Assembly (NCBI RefSeq): GCF_000214825.1
Contig: NC_015581.1
Location: forward strand, 1,240,001-1,304,000
Source of the DNA: Thiomicrospira cyclica ALM1
Lineage (GTDB): Bacteria > Pseudomonadota > Gammaproteobacteria > Thiomicrospirales > Thiomicrospiraceae
Direction: 5' to 3'
Length of the DNA: 64,000 bases
This document shows, one piece after another, positions 1-8,652 of the stretch. Made by a program: the position numbers and the translations under genes. The notes under the pieces are model-generated. The model did no database searches, was not told the DNA's origin, and saw only the letters and a list, made by a program, of their open reading frames with translations. The stretch's first letter is position 1. Every line of letters starts with the position of its first letter.

Positions 1-799
1 AAATAAGCGCTGATAAGAAAATAATGATGATGGATAAGATACGCCCGAACTCAGCCGTCTGACGCAACAGCGGCGTGGTAATCATCTCCACTTTTGACAG
101 CATAGCACTGATGCGACCAATTTCTGTCTGCGCACCCGTTGCAACCACCACTCCTCGCCCTCGACCGAAACTGACCAGCGTACCGGAATAAGCCATCGAT
201 AAGCGATCACCTAACGACGCGGAGGTCGCTACCGGATCGATACGTTTTTCAACAGGCACAGATTCACCGGTCAATACCGCTTCTTCAATCCGCAAACTGC
301 GCGTATCTAATAGTCGTAGATCCGCCGGCACCTTATCACCGGCTTGTAACAACACAATATCGCCTGGCACCAGCTGTTCAGCCGGAATGGTTTGACGCTG
401 ACCATTACGTAATACAACCGCTTGGGGCGACAGCATATTACGAATGGCATCAAGTGCCTGCTCAGCCTTACCTTCTTGCACAAAACCAATGCTTGCATTG
501 ATCAGCACCACAGCCAAAATAACAAAGGTATCCACCCAGTGTTCTAAAAACGCGGTACCAATAGCCGCCGCAATCAAGATATAGATGAGGATGTTATTAA
601 ATTGACGGGCCAAACGAACGAGTGGCCCACTGCGCTGACTGGTTTCAATATGATTTTGCCCAATCTCAGCTAAACGTTTTTCAGCTTCAATAACACTCAA
701 CCCTTCTGCTCGGCTTTCAAAATGCGCTAAAGCTTTATCAGACTTGTAGGCGTGCCATTTCAATGGGTTATCACTGACTGTATTGGATTTGTTAGACAT
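1..799 (-). CDS. P-type cation-transporting ATPase, N-terminal part (cut by window edge)
   Basis: The first 266 codons are visible and the gene continues beyond base 1. Translation from the ATG at 799 gives a cation-ATPase N-terminal domain (about residues 10-75), two membrane helices (about 68-105) and an actuator domain with the phosphatase motif LTGES at 176-180. The motifs fit the P2-like group of bacterial ATPases (Ca2+, Na+ or related cations); the ion-binding helices and the DKTG phosphorylation site lie outside the window, so the ion cannot be named. GAGGTAAG precedes the start as ribosome site. It follows the DUF1538 gene by 22 bases and looks like the last visible gene of the operon that starts with the PII-like gene at 3082. 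Confidence 0.9.
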   Translation of the reverse strand, partial: MSNKSNTVSDNPLKWHAYKSDKALAHFESRAEGLSVIEAEKRLAEIGQNHIETSQRSGPLVRLARQFNNILIYILIAAAIGTAFLEHWVDTFVILAVVLINASIGFVQEGKAEQALDAIRNMLSPQAVVLRNGQRQTIPAEQLVPGDIVLLQAGDKVPADLRLLDTRSLRIEEAVLTGESVPVEKRIDPVATSASLGDRLSMAYSGTLVSFGRGRGVVVATGAQTEIGRISAMLSKVEMITTPLLRQTAEFGRILSIIIIFLSALI

Positions 800-821
800 A
801 GCCTTACCTCTATCAATCAGT

Positions 822-2321
822 TTAGATGTTGCGTGATTTTCGTTTACTCATCTTTTGGGCGATGATGCTATAACCCAATACGGTAATCATTGGGAATACC
901 GAAGCAAACGCAATCAAACCGAAGCCATCCATGAGGATATTTCGCCCTTCAATATTGGTTGCCAGATATATCCCAAATGCGGTAATTAAGGGTACGGTAA
1001 TCTCGGAGGTGGTGACCCCGCCCAGGTCAAATGCAAAGCCATGCATTTCTTTTGGGGCAAAAAACACCAGCACCACTACAAACGTATAGAGCAAGGTAAT
1101 CAAGAGCCAAATATCCATACCATTGACGATTTTATAAGTACCCAACAAAATACCAAAACCAACGCCCACCGCGACCAAGATACGAATCAAGGTTACGTTT
1201 AAGCTGAGTTCCGAGTATTTATCCGCCTGTTTAATCACCGCCACCAACGCCGGTTCAGCCATGGTGGTGCCAAAGCCGACCAAAAAGGCAAACAAGAAAA
1301 TAAAGAACAGACTGTTCATATCCACCAAGCTGCCGGCAATGGATTCACCGATTGGGAACAAGCCCAGCTTGATACCTAAAATAAAGCCATACAGACCGAT
1401 AACCAAGAATACAAAGCCAATAACGACCCGCGAAAAATTTGGTAAACGTTTCCGCAAGACCAAAAATTGGAAGATAAAAATCGTTGCCAATATCGGTAGG
1501 ATATTTAAGAAGGTATCAAAAATGCCCGCTAGAATTGCCATAGGTGCAAAGTCTGCCAGCGTATAAGCCGCTTCAACTGACTTTTCATAACCGACTCCGA
1601 GCATACTTAAATCGTCACCCAAAACAAAAATGCCATACAGCTGAATACTGATCATCGGCGTAATTGCAGCCAGCGCAACAAAGCCAAAACCATCACGCAA
1701 CACACTGCGGCCACGAATGGATGAGGCAATACCTATACCTATAGCGACGATCAGCGGTACCGTGGCGACATTGGTTGCGACCCCACCGGAATCATAGGCT
1801 AGGCCAATGATTTCTTTGGGGGTAAAGGCGGTAATGACCAGAACAATAATGTAGCCGCTAATAATGATCTTGGACACCGACCAGCCAAACAACGCACGCA
1901 AAATACCAAAAGCGGTAATCGCACCGACGGACGACGCAATAATTAGCCGTAGCGTAAAGGCATCAATTGCACCTTGAGTAATTTCTTCCGCTTGCAGGGC
2001 GACCGCAATAATGGCGGGTTCGGCTATCGAGGCGGAAAACCCGATTGCAAAGCCAAATAACACAAACAGCACCACGGAGCGCTTTTGCAAAAACTCGTTA
2101 GACAGCGAGTTGCCTAACGGAAACACCCCCACCTCCAAGCCGACCAGGAAAAACGCCACCCCAATCACCACGATGGCAAAACCGATGGCAATCGAAATAA
2201 AGTTATCTGGAACCGTTTGAAAAACCAGTAATTGGAAGCCAATAATAATGATTAAAATTGGCAAAATATTGCGTGCCGACTCGATCAGTGCGTGTTGCAA
2301 CTGTTTTAAAATTTCATTCAT
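822..2321 (-). CDS. DUF1538 family integral membrane protein with two homologous halves
   Basis: This 499-residue, very hydrophobic protein is an internal duplication. Each half carries GxFPxG, an AEPA motif (residues 100-103 in the first half), a PKE motif, a D(S/L)GGV.T...TVPLI signature and DGFG. That pattern is typical of DUF1538, a membrane family of unknown transport function. The two-repeat arrangement suggests a transporter or channel with inverted or tandem repeats; this is inference. It is 6 bases downstream of a CBS-domain gene that itself overlaps a PII-like gene, so nucleotide-sensing proteins are encoded directly with it, and a P-type ATPase follows 22 bases later. Substrate unknown. 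Confidence 0.88.
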   Translation of the reverse strand: MNEILKQLQHALIESARNILPILIIIIGFQLLVFQTVPDNFISIAIGFAIVVIGVAFFLVGLEVGVFPLGNSLSNEFLQKRSVVLFVLFGFAIGFSASIAEPAIIAVALQAEEITQGAIDAFTLRLIIASSVGAITAFGILRALFGWSVSKIIISGYIIVLVITAFTPKEIIGLAYDSGGVATNVATVPLIVAIGIGIASSIRGRSVLRDGFGFVALAAITPMISIQLYGIFVLGDDLSMLGVGYEKSVEAAYTLADFAPMAILAGIFDTFLNILPILATIFIFQFLVLRKRLPNFSRVVIGFVFLVIGLYGFILGIKLGLFPIGESIAGSLVDMNSLFFIFLFAFLVGFGTTMAEPALVAVIKQADKYSELSLNVTLIRILVAVGVGFGILLGTYKIVNGMDIWLLITLLYTFVVVLVFFAPKEMHGFAFDLGGVTTSEITVPLITAFGIYLATNIEGRNILMDGFGLIAFASVFPMITVLGYSIIAQKMSKRKSRNI

Positions 2322-2327
2322 AACAAA

Positions 2328-2732
2328 TTAGGCTTCAACCATCGCTAATAAATGATCACTTAAATCAGTCACACTCAACACCCCTTTTAACTCATTATTA
2401 TCCGTGACAATCACGCGTTTGATATTGAGCTCGAGCATCATTTTTGCCGCATATTTGACATCAATTTCCGCCGACACTGAAAATGCCGGTTTACTGTAGA
2501 CATCAAAGACATTTAGTAACTCTATATCACCATCTTCAACAAGAATCGGCTGTAAAACTTGCGAGTTGGTAACAATACCGTAGGCATCACTGGGCGAGCA
2601 TTTTTCAACCACCAACGATTTCAGGTGATGCTTTTTCATCAGCTGCATCGCCTCTTTGAGACTCGCATGAGGTTTAATCGTCACCACATGGGTTTTCATC
2701 ACATCCTTAACCAGTACTTTTGACATACTCAT
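2328..2732 (-). CDS. CBS-domain pair protein
   Basis: The protein has 134 residues and consists of little more than two CBS motifs (about residues 8-65 and 72-130), recognisable by the opening VKDVMKTHVVTI and the closing VTDNNELKGVLSVTDL. Stand-alone CBS pairs usually bind adenine nucleotides and regulate a partner protein. Its start overlaps the stop of the PII-like gene (TAATG) and it is followed 6 bases later by the DUF1538 gene, so it is probably a regulator of that membrane protein. The function is inferred from context. Confidence 0.88.
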   Translation of the reverse strand: MSMSKVLVKDVMKTHVVTIKPHASLKEAMQLMKKHHLKSLVVEKCSPSDAYGIVTNSQVLQPILVEDGDIELLNVFDVYSKPAFSVSAEIDVKYAAKMMLELNIKRVIVTDNNELKGVLSVTDLSDHLLAMVEA

Positions 2733-3082
2733 TACAAACGCTCCTCTTGTTCGATATTGGTTTCAAACTTACTCAACAATGCCTTGTCCAAGCCAACTAT
2801 GTGGTCAATCGGGGCGGTAAACGCAAGGCCGTCATTATCCGGGTTTTCAAAATAGGGTTTTAAGGTACGCAAAACCTTGCGAGATAAGCCGTTTTCTAAT
2901 ACAAATAACAGCACCGAACGATTGCCTTCAAAGGTTAACGAAAAGAAGGATTTTTTCTCTTCAACACCACTGCCTTTTGCTTCAATAATCGTTGCGCCCT
3001 CAGCACCAGCCTCTTTTGCCATCTCTTTGACGACTGATTCATTTTCAGCGGACGTAATCACCACCAGCGCCACAAACTTCAT
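2732..3082 (-). CDS. PII-like signal transduction protein
   Basis: The 116-residue protein shows the PII signature GAEGATIIEAKGSG followed by a short, charged T-loop region and the FEGNRSVLLFVLE strand. Canonical GlnB/GlnK are 112 residues, but the remainder diverges from them and there is no recognisable uridylylation tyrosine context, so it belongs with the PII-like proteins encoded beside transporters. AAGGGGTGAT precedes the ATG at 3082. It is the first gene of an operon with CBS, DUF1538 and P-type ATPase genes, which suggests it senses a nucleotide or small molecule and gates one of the membrane partners (inference). Confidence 0.85.
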   Translation of the reverse strand: MKFVALVVITSAENESVVKEMAKEAGAEGATIIEAKGSGVEEKKSFFSLTFEGNRSVLLFVLENGLSRKVLRTLKPYFENPDNDGLAFTAPIDHIVGLDKALLSKFETNIEQEERL

Positions 3083-3123
3083 AGATCACCCCTTCATAGT
3101 TTTTAATCTAGGTCATTGCTTTA

Positions 3124-3147
3124 ATTTATTGATTTTATTTATTGATT
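3124..3147. repeat. Two 11-bp direct repeats upstream of the PII-like operon
   Basis: ATTTATTGATT occurs at 3124-3134 and again at 3137-3147, a period of 13 bases, in the gap between the end of comEC and the PII-like gene. A small hairpin GCGTT-TTT-AACGC (3151-3163) lies next to it. The repeats could be binding sites controlling the PII operon, or simply AT-rich sequence. Confidence 0.35.
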
Positions 3148-3187
3148 CTAGCGTTTTTAACGCAAACCTTCAGAACAAAATTTACGT

Positions 3188-5647
3188 TCATGGATCACAG
3201 GGCACATGATACCAGCGTGCCTGCTGCTGACGCCATAAAACCGGCACCAGGCCTGGTTGCTGATTCAAAATAAATTCGATGGCTCCCGTACAAGCGGTAT
3301 TCAGCGGTTTGGCCTCAGTATACTGCGCCACACGCGCCAGCACATCGGGATGCGGCATACCGAAACGATTGCGAAATCCGGCCGAAAAAATCAGCCAACC
3401 CGGATTAACCGCGGCTAAAAATTGCGGATCAGACGAATGATGCGAACCGTGATGCCCGGCTATTAAAATATCGGCTCGCACCTTTTCATCACCATGATAC
3501 CTCACTAGTGCCCGTTCATGGGTCCGACCTAAATCGCCAGTGACCAATAGTACCTGGTCACCTGCTTGAACACGCAACACACACGAGGCATCATTATGAT
3601 CCAATATTGGGAAATAACCTGGGGCTAAAATGTCAAACACCACCCCATCCCAATGCCAACTTTGCCCCACCTGACATAATTCAAAGTCCTGCTGATGATA
3701 TTGTTGTGCTAAGCGTTCAGGCTCACCGGTCAAGCGCAGATCAAACGCATGTTTGCGGCGTAATGATTCAACACCACCGGCATGATCTAAATCGGCATGA
3801 CTGATAATAATTCCCTGATAGGGTTTCACCGGCCTTTGCTGTAAAAACGGGACTATAACCCGCTCACCCGCATCTGTATTAATCCCAAAGCGAGGTCCGG
3901 CATCATAAATCATCCTATGATGCCGCGTATCAATAACCACCGCCTGTCCCTGGCCGACATCTAACACCGTTACCCGGGCCTGCCCTAGCGCTAGGGTTTC
4001 GAGTTTACTACCGTTATGATAATGCCATAGACTCGTGGCCAATACGCTGGTCAAAACCGCGCCAGCCAGTAACCAGCGTCCACGCCACCACCTGGCCTGC
4101 TGGTGACCACTCACCCATAAAAACATCACCGTATATAGGGCGACCACTTGCCATAAACCAGGTGCTGGTAAGGTCAACTCACTATGCGGCCAACGAGCCA
4201 CCCCATGTAAACCCCACCAGAGTGCCAACCATAAATAATCAGCGAGTTGAATCAACCAACGAATGACATGATTGAATTGTGAATCACAACAGCCTAACCA
4301 AAAACTCAACTCGGCTAAAAAACCGGTGATCAGCACCAGTGGCAAGCCAATCAAACTGACAAAAGGCACCGCCACTAAATTGGCAATCACACTATAGGTT
4401 GGAAAGGCTTGATAAAACCACCACAAGCCCGGAATCAAGCCTAACGAAATAAACCATTGAATCGACCAGGCCTGGTACAAGCTATTTTTCAGACCAGTAT
4501 AATAATGTGATCGTGTGCGCTGATAACCTAACCATAAAAAAATCATCGCCACCGCTAAAAACGACAACCAAAAACCGGGCGCTAACACACTGGCGGGTTG
4601 CCAAAGCACCATCAACCAAGCCGCCAGCAATAACAGCGGCCAGGGCTGGCGCTGACGGCGCATCAGCATAAACACCATCACCACCAGCACCATCAACCAA
4701 GCGCGTTGAGTGGGTAAGGTAAAGCCCGCCAAAATCGCATAGACGGTGGCAAAAATAACCCCCACCGGCACGGCTATCCAAACTCTGGGCCACAGCGACC
4801 ACACGCCAAACAGCCTGACACCCAACCACCACAGCATCGCACCCACCCCATAACCCATCGCTGCCACCAACGCAAGGTGTAAACCAGAAATCGCCATCAA
4901 ATGAATGGTGCCGGTCGCTCGCATTACCCGCCACTGATCTTCAGTAATCGCAGCGCGATCGGCCAAGAGCAAGCCTGAGTAAATCCCAGCAAACTCCGAA
5001 TCACCCCAATGCGCCCTAACCCGCTGGGCTAATTCATGACGGTATCGATGCCACCCCCAGCTTACCCCCAAATCCCATTGAGCCGTTTGCCAAGCCGACT
5101 TGTCCATGCGAACTCGTGCCCGCCCGGCAAGATGTTGCTGTTTGACCCAAGACTCATAATCAAAACCACCCGGATTACTTAAACCTCTAAGGGGTTGTAG
5201 TTGCACCAGTAAACGATAGCGATGATTGGGTGATAAAGCGGGACAATCCCAACAACTTAATTGCACATAACGAGGTCGTAATCGATACTGCCAATACTCA
5301 CCACCCCCTGACACCGACTCTATTTTTCGAACAGCAAACACCGCTTGCTGTTGACTGCGCCCAAAGCGTCGCTGTTCCGTTACTAGGCTAACAATTTGAC
5401 CGGTGACATAAGCTTGATCACCCACGCCAGTTAAAGGCAAAGGTGCTGTCCATCGCTCAACTAACACCAAGACCAAACCACCCAGCGCTATGCCGATTAA
5501 TGCTTGTCCAATACCTAGCCGCTCAAAACTCTGTGCTAAAATACCCAGCACTAAAATAACGGCAAAAAGCACCGGCGATGGTAGCTGTGGCAATTGAAAC
5601 AACCATAGGGTAACGGCTATCCAGCCGAGGGCAAACCAAACAAACAT
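3188..5647 (-). CDS. comEC: ComEC/Rec2 family DNA uptake channel
   Basis: The 819-residue membrane protein matches ComEC, which passes single-stranded DNA through the inner membrane in natural transformation. An N-terminal helix pair precedes an OB-like segment, then the competence domain with many membrane helices (MAISGLHLALVAA), then a C-terminal metallo-beta-lactamase-like domain of about 250 residues with DVGQGQAVVID, ISHADLDHAGG, TGDLGR and HHGSHHSSDP. An open frame continues upstream to 5911, but that part is antisense to the DUF2062 gene and has no signal or domain, so I take the ATG at 5647, preceded by AAAGAG. That ATG shares two bases with the start of the divergent DUF2062 gene. 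Two CAGGCCTG palindromes lie within it (3248 and 4467). Confidence 0.92.
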   Translation of the reverse strand: MFVWFALGWIAVTLWLFQLPQLPSPVLFAVILVLGILAQSFERLGIGQALIGIALGGLVLVLVERWTAPLPLTGVGDQAYVTGQIVSLVTEQRRFGRSQQQAVFAVRKIESVSGGGEYWQYRLRPRYVQLSCWDCPALSPNHRYRLLVQLQPLRGLSNPGGFDYESWVKQQHLAGRARVRMDKSAWQTAQWDLGVSWGWHRYRHELAQRVRAHWGDSEFAGIYSGLLLADRAAITEDQWRVMRATGTIHLMAISGLHLALVAAMGYGVGAMLWWLGVRLFGVWSLWPRVWIAVPVGVIFATVYAILAGFTLPTQRAWLMVLVVMVFMLMRRQRQPWPLLLLAAWLMVLWQPASVLAPGFWLSFLAVAMIFLWLGYQRTRSHYYTGLKNSLYQAWSIQWFISLGLIPGLWWFYQAFPTYSVIANLVAVPFVSLIGLPLVLITGFLAELSFWLGCCDSQFNHVIRWLIQLADYLWLALWWGLHGVARWPHSELTLPAPGLWQVVALYTVMFLWVSGHQQARWWRGRWLLAGAVLTSVLATSLWHYHNGSKLETLALGQARVTVLDVGQGQAVVIDTRHHRMIYDAGPRFGINTDAGERVIVPFLQQRPVKPYQGIIISHADLDHAGGVESLRRKHAFDLRLTGEPERLAQQYHQQDFELCQVGQSWHWDGVVFDILAPGYFPILDHNDASCVLRVQAGDQVLLVTGDLGRTHERALVRYHGDEKVRADILIAGHHGSHHSSDPQFLAAVNPGWLIFSAGFRNRFGMPHPDVLARVAQYTEAKPLNTACTGAIEFILNQQPGLVPVLWRQQQARWYHVPCDP

Positions 5648-6194
5648 GGCAAAAAAACTCTTTAAAAAATGGACACCCCATCCAGCTAAACTCCTAGAAA
5701 AGCCCGGTTTAGCCCGAATTGCGCATTGGTTACAAGAACCGAACTTGTGGCACTTAAATCGCAGCTCTGTCGCCAAAGCCTTTTTTATCGGGCCATTTTG
5801 GGCGGCCATGCCAATACCTTGGCAAATGGTGGTCGCCGCCATCAGTGCCATTAGTCTTAAGGCCAACTTAATGCTAAGTATTTTACTGGTATGGATAAGT
5901 AATCCTATCACGATGGGACCGATTTGGTATTTTAATTATTGGCTGGGATCGACTTTATTAGGTGAAGCGGCCAAAGAAAATCTAGCCTTTGAAATGAGCT
6001 GGAGCTGGATTAGCCATACCTTTGTGGCGATTTGGCAACCGCTGATGCTAGGTAGTTTGGTAGTGGGAGTGAGTGCAGGGATCTTCGGTTACTTACTAGT
6101 ACAGCTGGTGTGGCAAATTCAGGTGCGATTGAGTTGGCGCTCTCGACAACGCCAACGGGTAGAACAAACCGAATACAAAAAGCCGCGCAATTAA
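5646..6194 (+). CDS. DUF2062 domain membrane protein
   Basis: The 182-residue protein has the DUF2062 pattern: a basic amphipathic N-terminus, FIGPFWAAMPIPWQM (about residues 48-62), hydrophobic segments near residues 60-105 and 130-160, and a strongly basic tail. The family is widespread in proteobacteria and of unknown function. Its ATG lies inside the palindrome CATG together with the ComEC start on the other strand, so the two genes are divergent with overlapping start codons. Possible ribosome site: the weak GAGG about 16 bases upstream. It converges with the Lon-like gene ending at 6211. Confidence 0.85.
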   Translation: MAKKLFKKWTPHPAKLLEKPGLARIAHWLQEPNLWHLNRSSVAKAFFIGPFWAAMPIPWQMVVAAISAISLKANLMLSILLVWISNPITMGPIWYFNYWLGSTLLGEAAKENLAFEMSWSWISHTFVAIWQPLMLGSLVVGVSAGIFGYLLVQLVWQIQVRLSWRSRQRQRVEQTEYKKPRN

Positions 6195-6210
6195 GCGCAA
6201 TTAAGCTGAC

Positions 6211-8634
6211 TTAATCGCCGCTATCGCTCGACTTCTCATTCATGCGTTCCAGTGCCTGCATCAAACGGCCATTAAATGAGTCCGCCGGATATTGACCTTC
6301 CTGATCCAATTCACCGACCGCAAGGTTACTTAACACAGCCAGTCCCTCATCAACGTGCTCAATCGCGTAGATATGGAAAACGCCCTGATCAACCGCATCA
6401 CGAACTTCCGCATTTAACATTAAATGGCGCACATTCGATTGCGGAATCACCACGCCCTGCTGACCCGTTAAGCCGCGCGCTTTACAAACCTTGAAGAAAC
6501 CTTCAATTTTCTCGTTAATGCCGCCGACAGGTTGAATTTCACCAAACTGATTCACCGAGCCGGTTACCGCTAAATCTTGGCGCATCGGCACTTGCGCTAT
6601 CGCCGATAGCAAGGCGTAAAGTTCAGGCGATGACGCACTATCGCCCTCAATACCGTCATAGGTTTGCTCAATAACAATCGAGGCACTAAAGCCAAGCGCG
6701 CGGTAACGCATATAACGCCCACGCACATAACCCGATAAGATCAGCATCCCTTTTGAGTGAATCGGCCCGGCCATTTCAATCTCACGCTCAATATCGACCA
6801 CGCCTTCATCGCCCGCAGAGGCTTGCGCAGTAATCCGTACCGGCTGACCAAAAGACTGCCGACCGACGGTCATTACGGTTAAGCCGTTGACTTGACCAAC
6901 GTGCGCATCCGTTAAAGAAATTAACACCTGCTGTTCAATAATCGCGCGATGATAGTAATCTTCCATCAACCCAGTATGAAATTCACGCTGAGCAATGGTG
7001 GCTTCAATGGTATCTCGGGTTACCAGCGATTCCCCTTTCGCCCGCGCAAAGGCATTCGCCTCGGCCAACACATCACGCAAGATCGCTTTGTTGGTATAGA
7101 GGCGGTTTTTGTCTTCGGCCAAACGCGACGCATATTCGGTTAAACGCTCGTACGCCGACACATCAACCGGTAAATCATCCCAGTTGGCGACTTCGCTGGC
7201 GAGTTGTTGCACTAAAGCCAATTCATGCTCCGGGGTGCGATCCAACTCAACCTCAAATTCAACCTGCACTTTAAACAAGCGACTAAATTGGGCATCAATT
7301 TCTTGTAAGGCATAAAAGTGTGCCGCCTGCCCCAACAGTACCAAGGTCACATTTAACGGAAAATCGGGAAGATGATAAGGCACCACACTATTGCTGGATG
7401 GCACATCAAAACTCAGCTGACGCGACATCAAAGCGGCTTTCAAACTCGACCAAATTTCAGGATCTTTTAAGATCGATTGCATACTCAACATTAAAAAACC
7501 GCCATTGGCTTTTTGCAGCAGGCCTGCTTGATGATTCATCGCCAAGCCCAGGGTGTCACCGCCCAATCCCTGATGTCCCGACTGAATGGCATAACCAAAC
7601 AGTTTCGGTAAGCTGGCGTTTTGCTCATAAATCACCGGAGCGTGTTCCAGTCCACGATGATCAACCAACAAATTCACCCCAAATTGACTTAAGCCCTGCT
7701 GATCCAGCATCAACTCTTCTAAGGGCGAGGCACTGCCACCAGAACCACCATTATTTGCCGTGGTTACTTGATCGGCACTTTGGTCCCAAAATAAATGCAA
7801 CTTGGCTAATACGGCCTGCGCCAAGTCATCCAAATAGTGACCCACCGTCTCATCGTCAAAACGGGATTTCAATTTGTCGATCAAGGGCATCACTTGCTCT
7901 TCAGCAACTTGGGTGTTAAGTTTTTTGCCCTCTTCCATAAATTCATGTTGAATCGTTGGAAAGCGAGTTAAACCTTCATTGAGTTGCGCTTCAACTAAAT
8001 CTAATGCCTCGGTATAACGGGCTTGATCATCGGCAGACAGCGTTTTTAACTCCGCTAAACGCATTTTTTTGCCATCAACAATCGCGTGCAAAACAAAGTT
8101 ATTTTCCGTTTGCAGAATATCAATACTCAGTTGCTCGGCCAGTTCGAACGCCGGACGCAAGACTTCCTCTTGCTGCGCGGCCATTTTTCGCTCCAATTGT
8201 TGCGAGCGCAGTTGATAACCATGACCATCAAACACCAACGGCAGTTGATGTTTCAGTTGCGCAATAAATTGCTCTATTGCTAGTTTAAATTCATGGCCTT
8301 TGCCAGCAGGAAAATACAGATAACGAGTTTTTGGCGGTTCTTTTAAATCCGCAACCAGAACCACATCATCCGGCATAGGTTTCGCGGCGGCAGCTTTATT
8401 TAGTAACGCCTTGGTCATACCGATTCGGCCAACCCCGGGTTCTCCCATAATAAAAATATGGTTATGATTGCGCTTCAAGTGCAAACCAAAGTTTAAGGAT
8501 TGATAGGCACGTGGATGAAAACGCTGCATAAAAGCCTCGGCACCGGTTTCATTTTGTGCAAATGCCTGCGCATCAATCTGGGTTTGACGATATAGTTGGT
8601 CTACACGAAGTTTTTGCATGCGAAGAATGTCCAC
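6211..8634 (-). CDS. Lon-like ATP-dependent protease (LonB/YcbZ type)
   Basis: The product of about 800 residues has an N-terminal AAA_32-type ATPase region with a P-loop-like GEPGVGRIGMT (64-74), in which arginine stands where the usual lysine is, and a long helical insert. The C-terminal Lon proteolytic domain has the catalytic serine in EGDSASSPELYALL and the lysine in GGINEKIEGF. It resembles the Lon-like proteins of gammaproteobacteria (YcbZ) rather than classical Lon: there is no Lon N-terminal substrate domain. The start is uncertain: GTG at 8634, or ATG at 8619 (MQKLRVDQLY). It is divergent from and close to the desulfhydrase gene. A CAGGCCTG copy is at 7519. Confidence 0.9.
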   Translation of the reverse strand: MDILRMQKLRVDQLYRQTQIDAQAFAQNETGAEAFMQRFHPRAYQSLNFGLHLKRNHNHIFIMGEPGVGRIGMTKALLNKAAAAKPMPDDVVLVADLKEPPKTRYLYFPAGKGHEFKLAIEQFIAQLKHQLPLVFDGHGYQLRSQQLERKMAAQQEEVLRPAFELAEQLSIDILQTENNFVLHAIVDGKKMRLAELKTLSADDQARYTEALDLVEAQLNEGLTRFPTIQHEFMEEGKKLNTQVAEEQVMPLIDKLKSRFDDETVGHYLDDLAQAVLAKLHLFWDQSADQVTTANNGGSGGSASPLEELMLDQQGLSQFGVNLLVDHRGLEHAPVIYEQNASLPKLFGYAIQSGHQGLGGDTLGLAMNHQAGLLQKANGGFLMLSMQSILKDPEIWSSLKAALMSRQLSFDVPSSNSVVPYHLPDFPLNVTLVLLGQAAHFYALQEIDAQFSRLFKVQVEFEVELDRTPEHELALVQQLASEVANWDDLPVDVSAYERLTEYASRLAEDKNRLYTNKAILRDVLAEANAFARAKGESLVTRDTIEATIAQREFHTGLMEDYYHRAIIEQQVLISLTDAHVGQVNGLTVMTVGRQSFGQPVRITAQASAGDEGVVDIEREIEMAGPIHSKGMLILSGYVRGRYMRYRALGFSASIVIEQTYDGIEGDSASSPELYALLSAIAQVPMRQDLAVTGSVNQFGEIQPVGGINEKIEGFFKVCKARGLTGQQGVVIPQSNVRHLMLNAEVRDAVDQGVFHIYAIEHVDEGLAVLSNLAVGELDQEGQYPADSFNGRLMQALERMNEKSSDSGD

Positions 8635-8652
8635 TCATTAAATAGGTGCGTA

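Noticed and set aside
4482-4934. Open frame of 150 codons on the minus strand
   Set aside because: It is out of frame within comEC; comEC has matching domains, and this frame has none.
5648-5911. N-terminal extension of ComEC
   Set aside because: This part is antisense to the recognisable DUF2062 gene and carries no ComEC homology.
7320-7919. 199-codon frame on the plus strand
   Set aside because: It is antisense to the Lon-like protease, with low-complexity composition and no domain.
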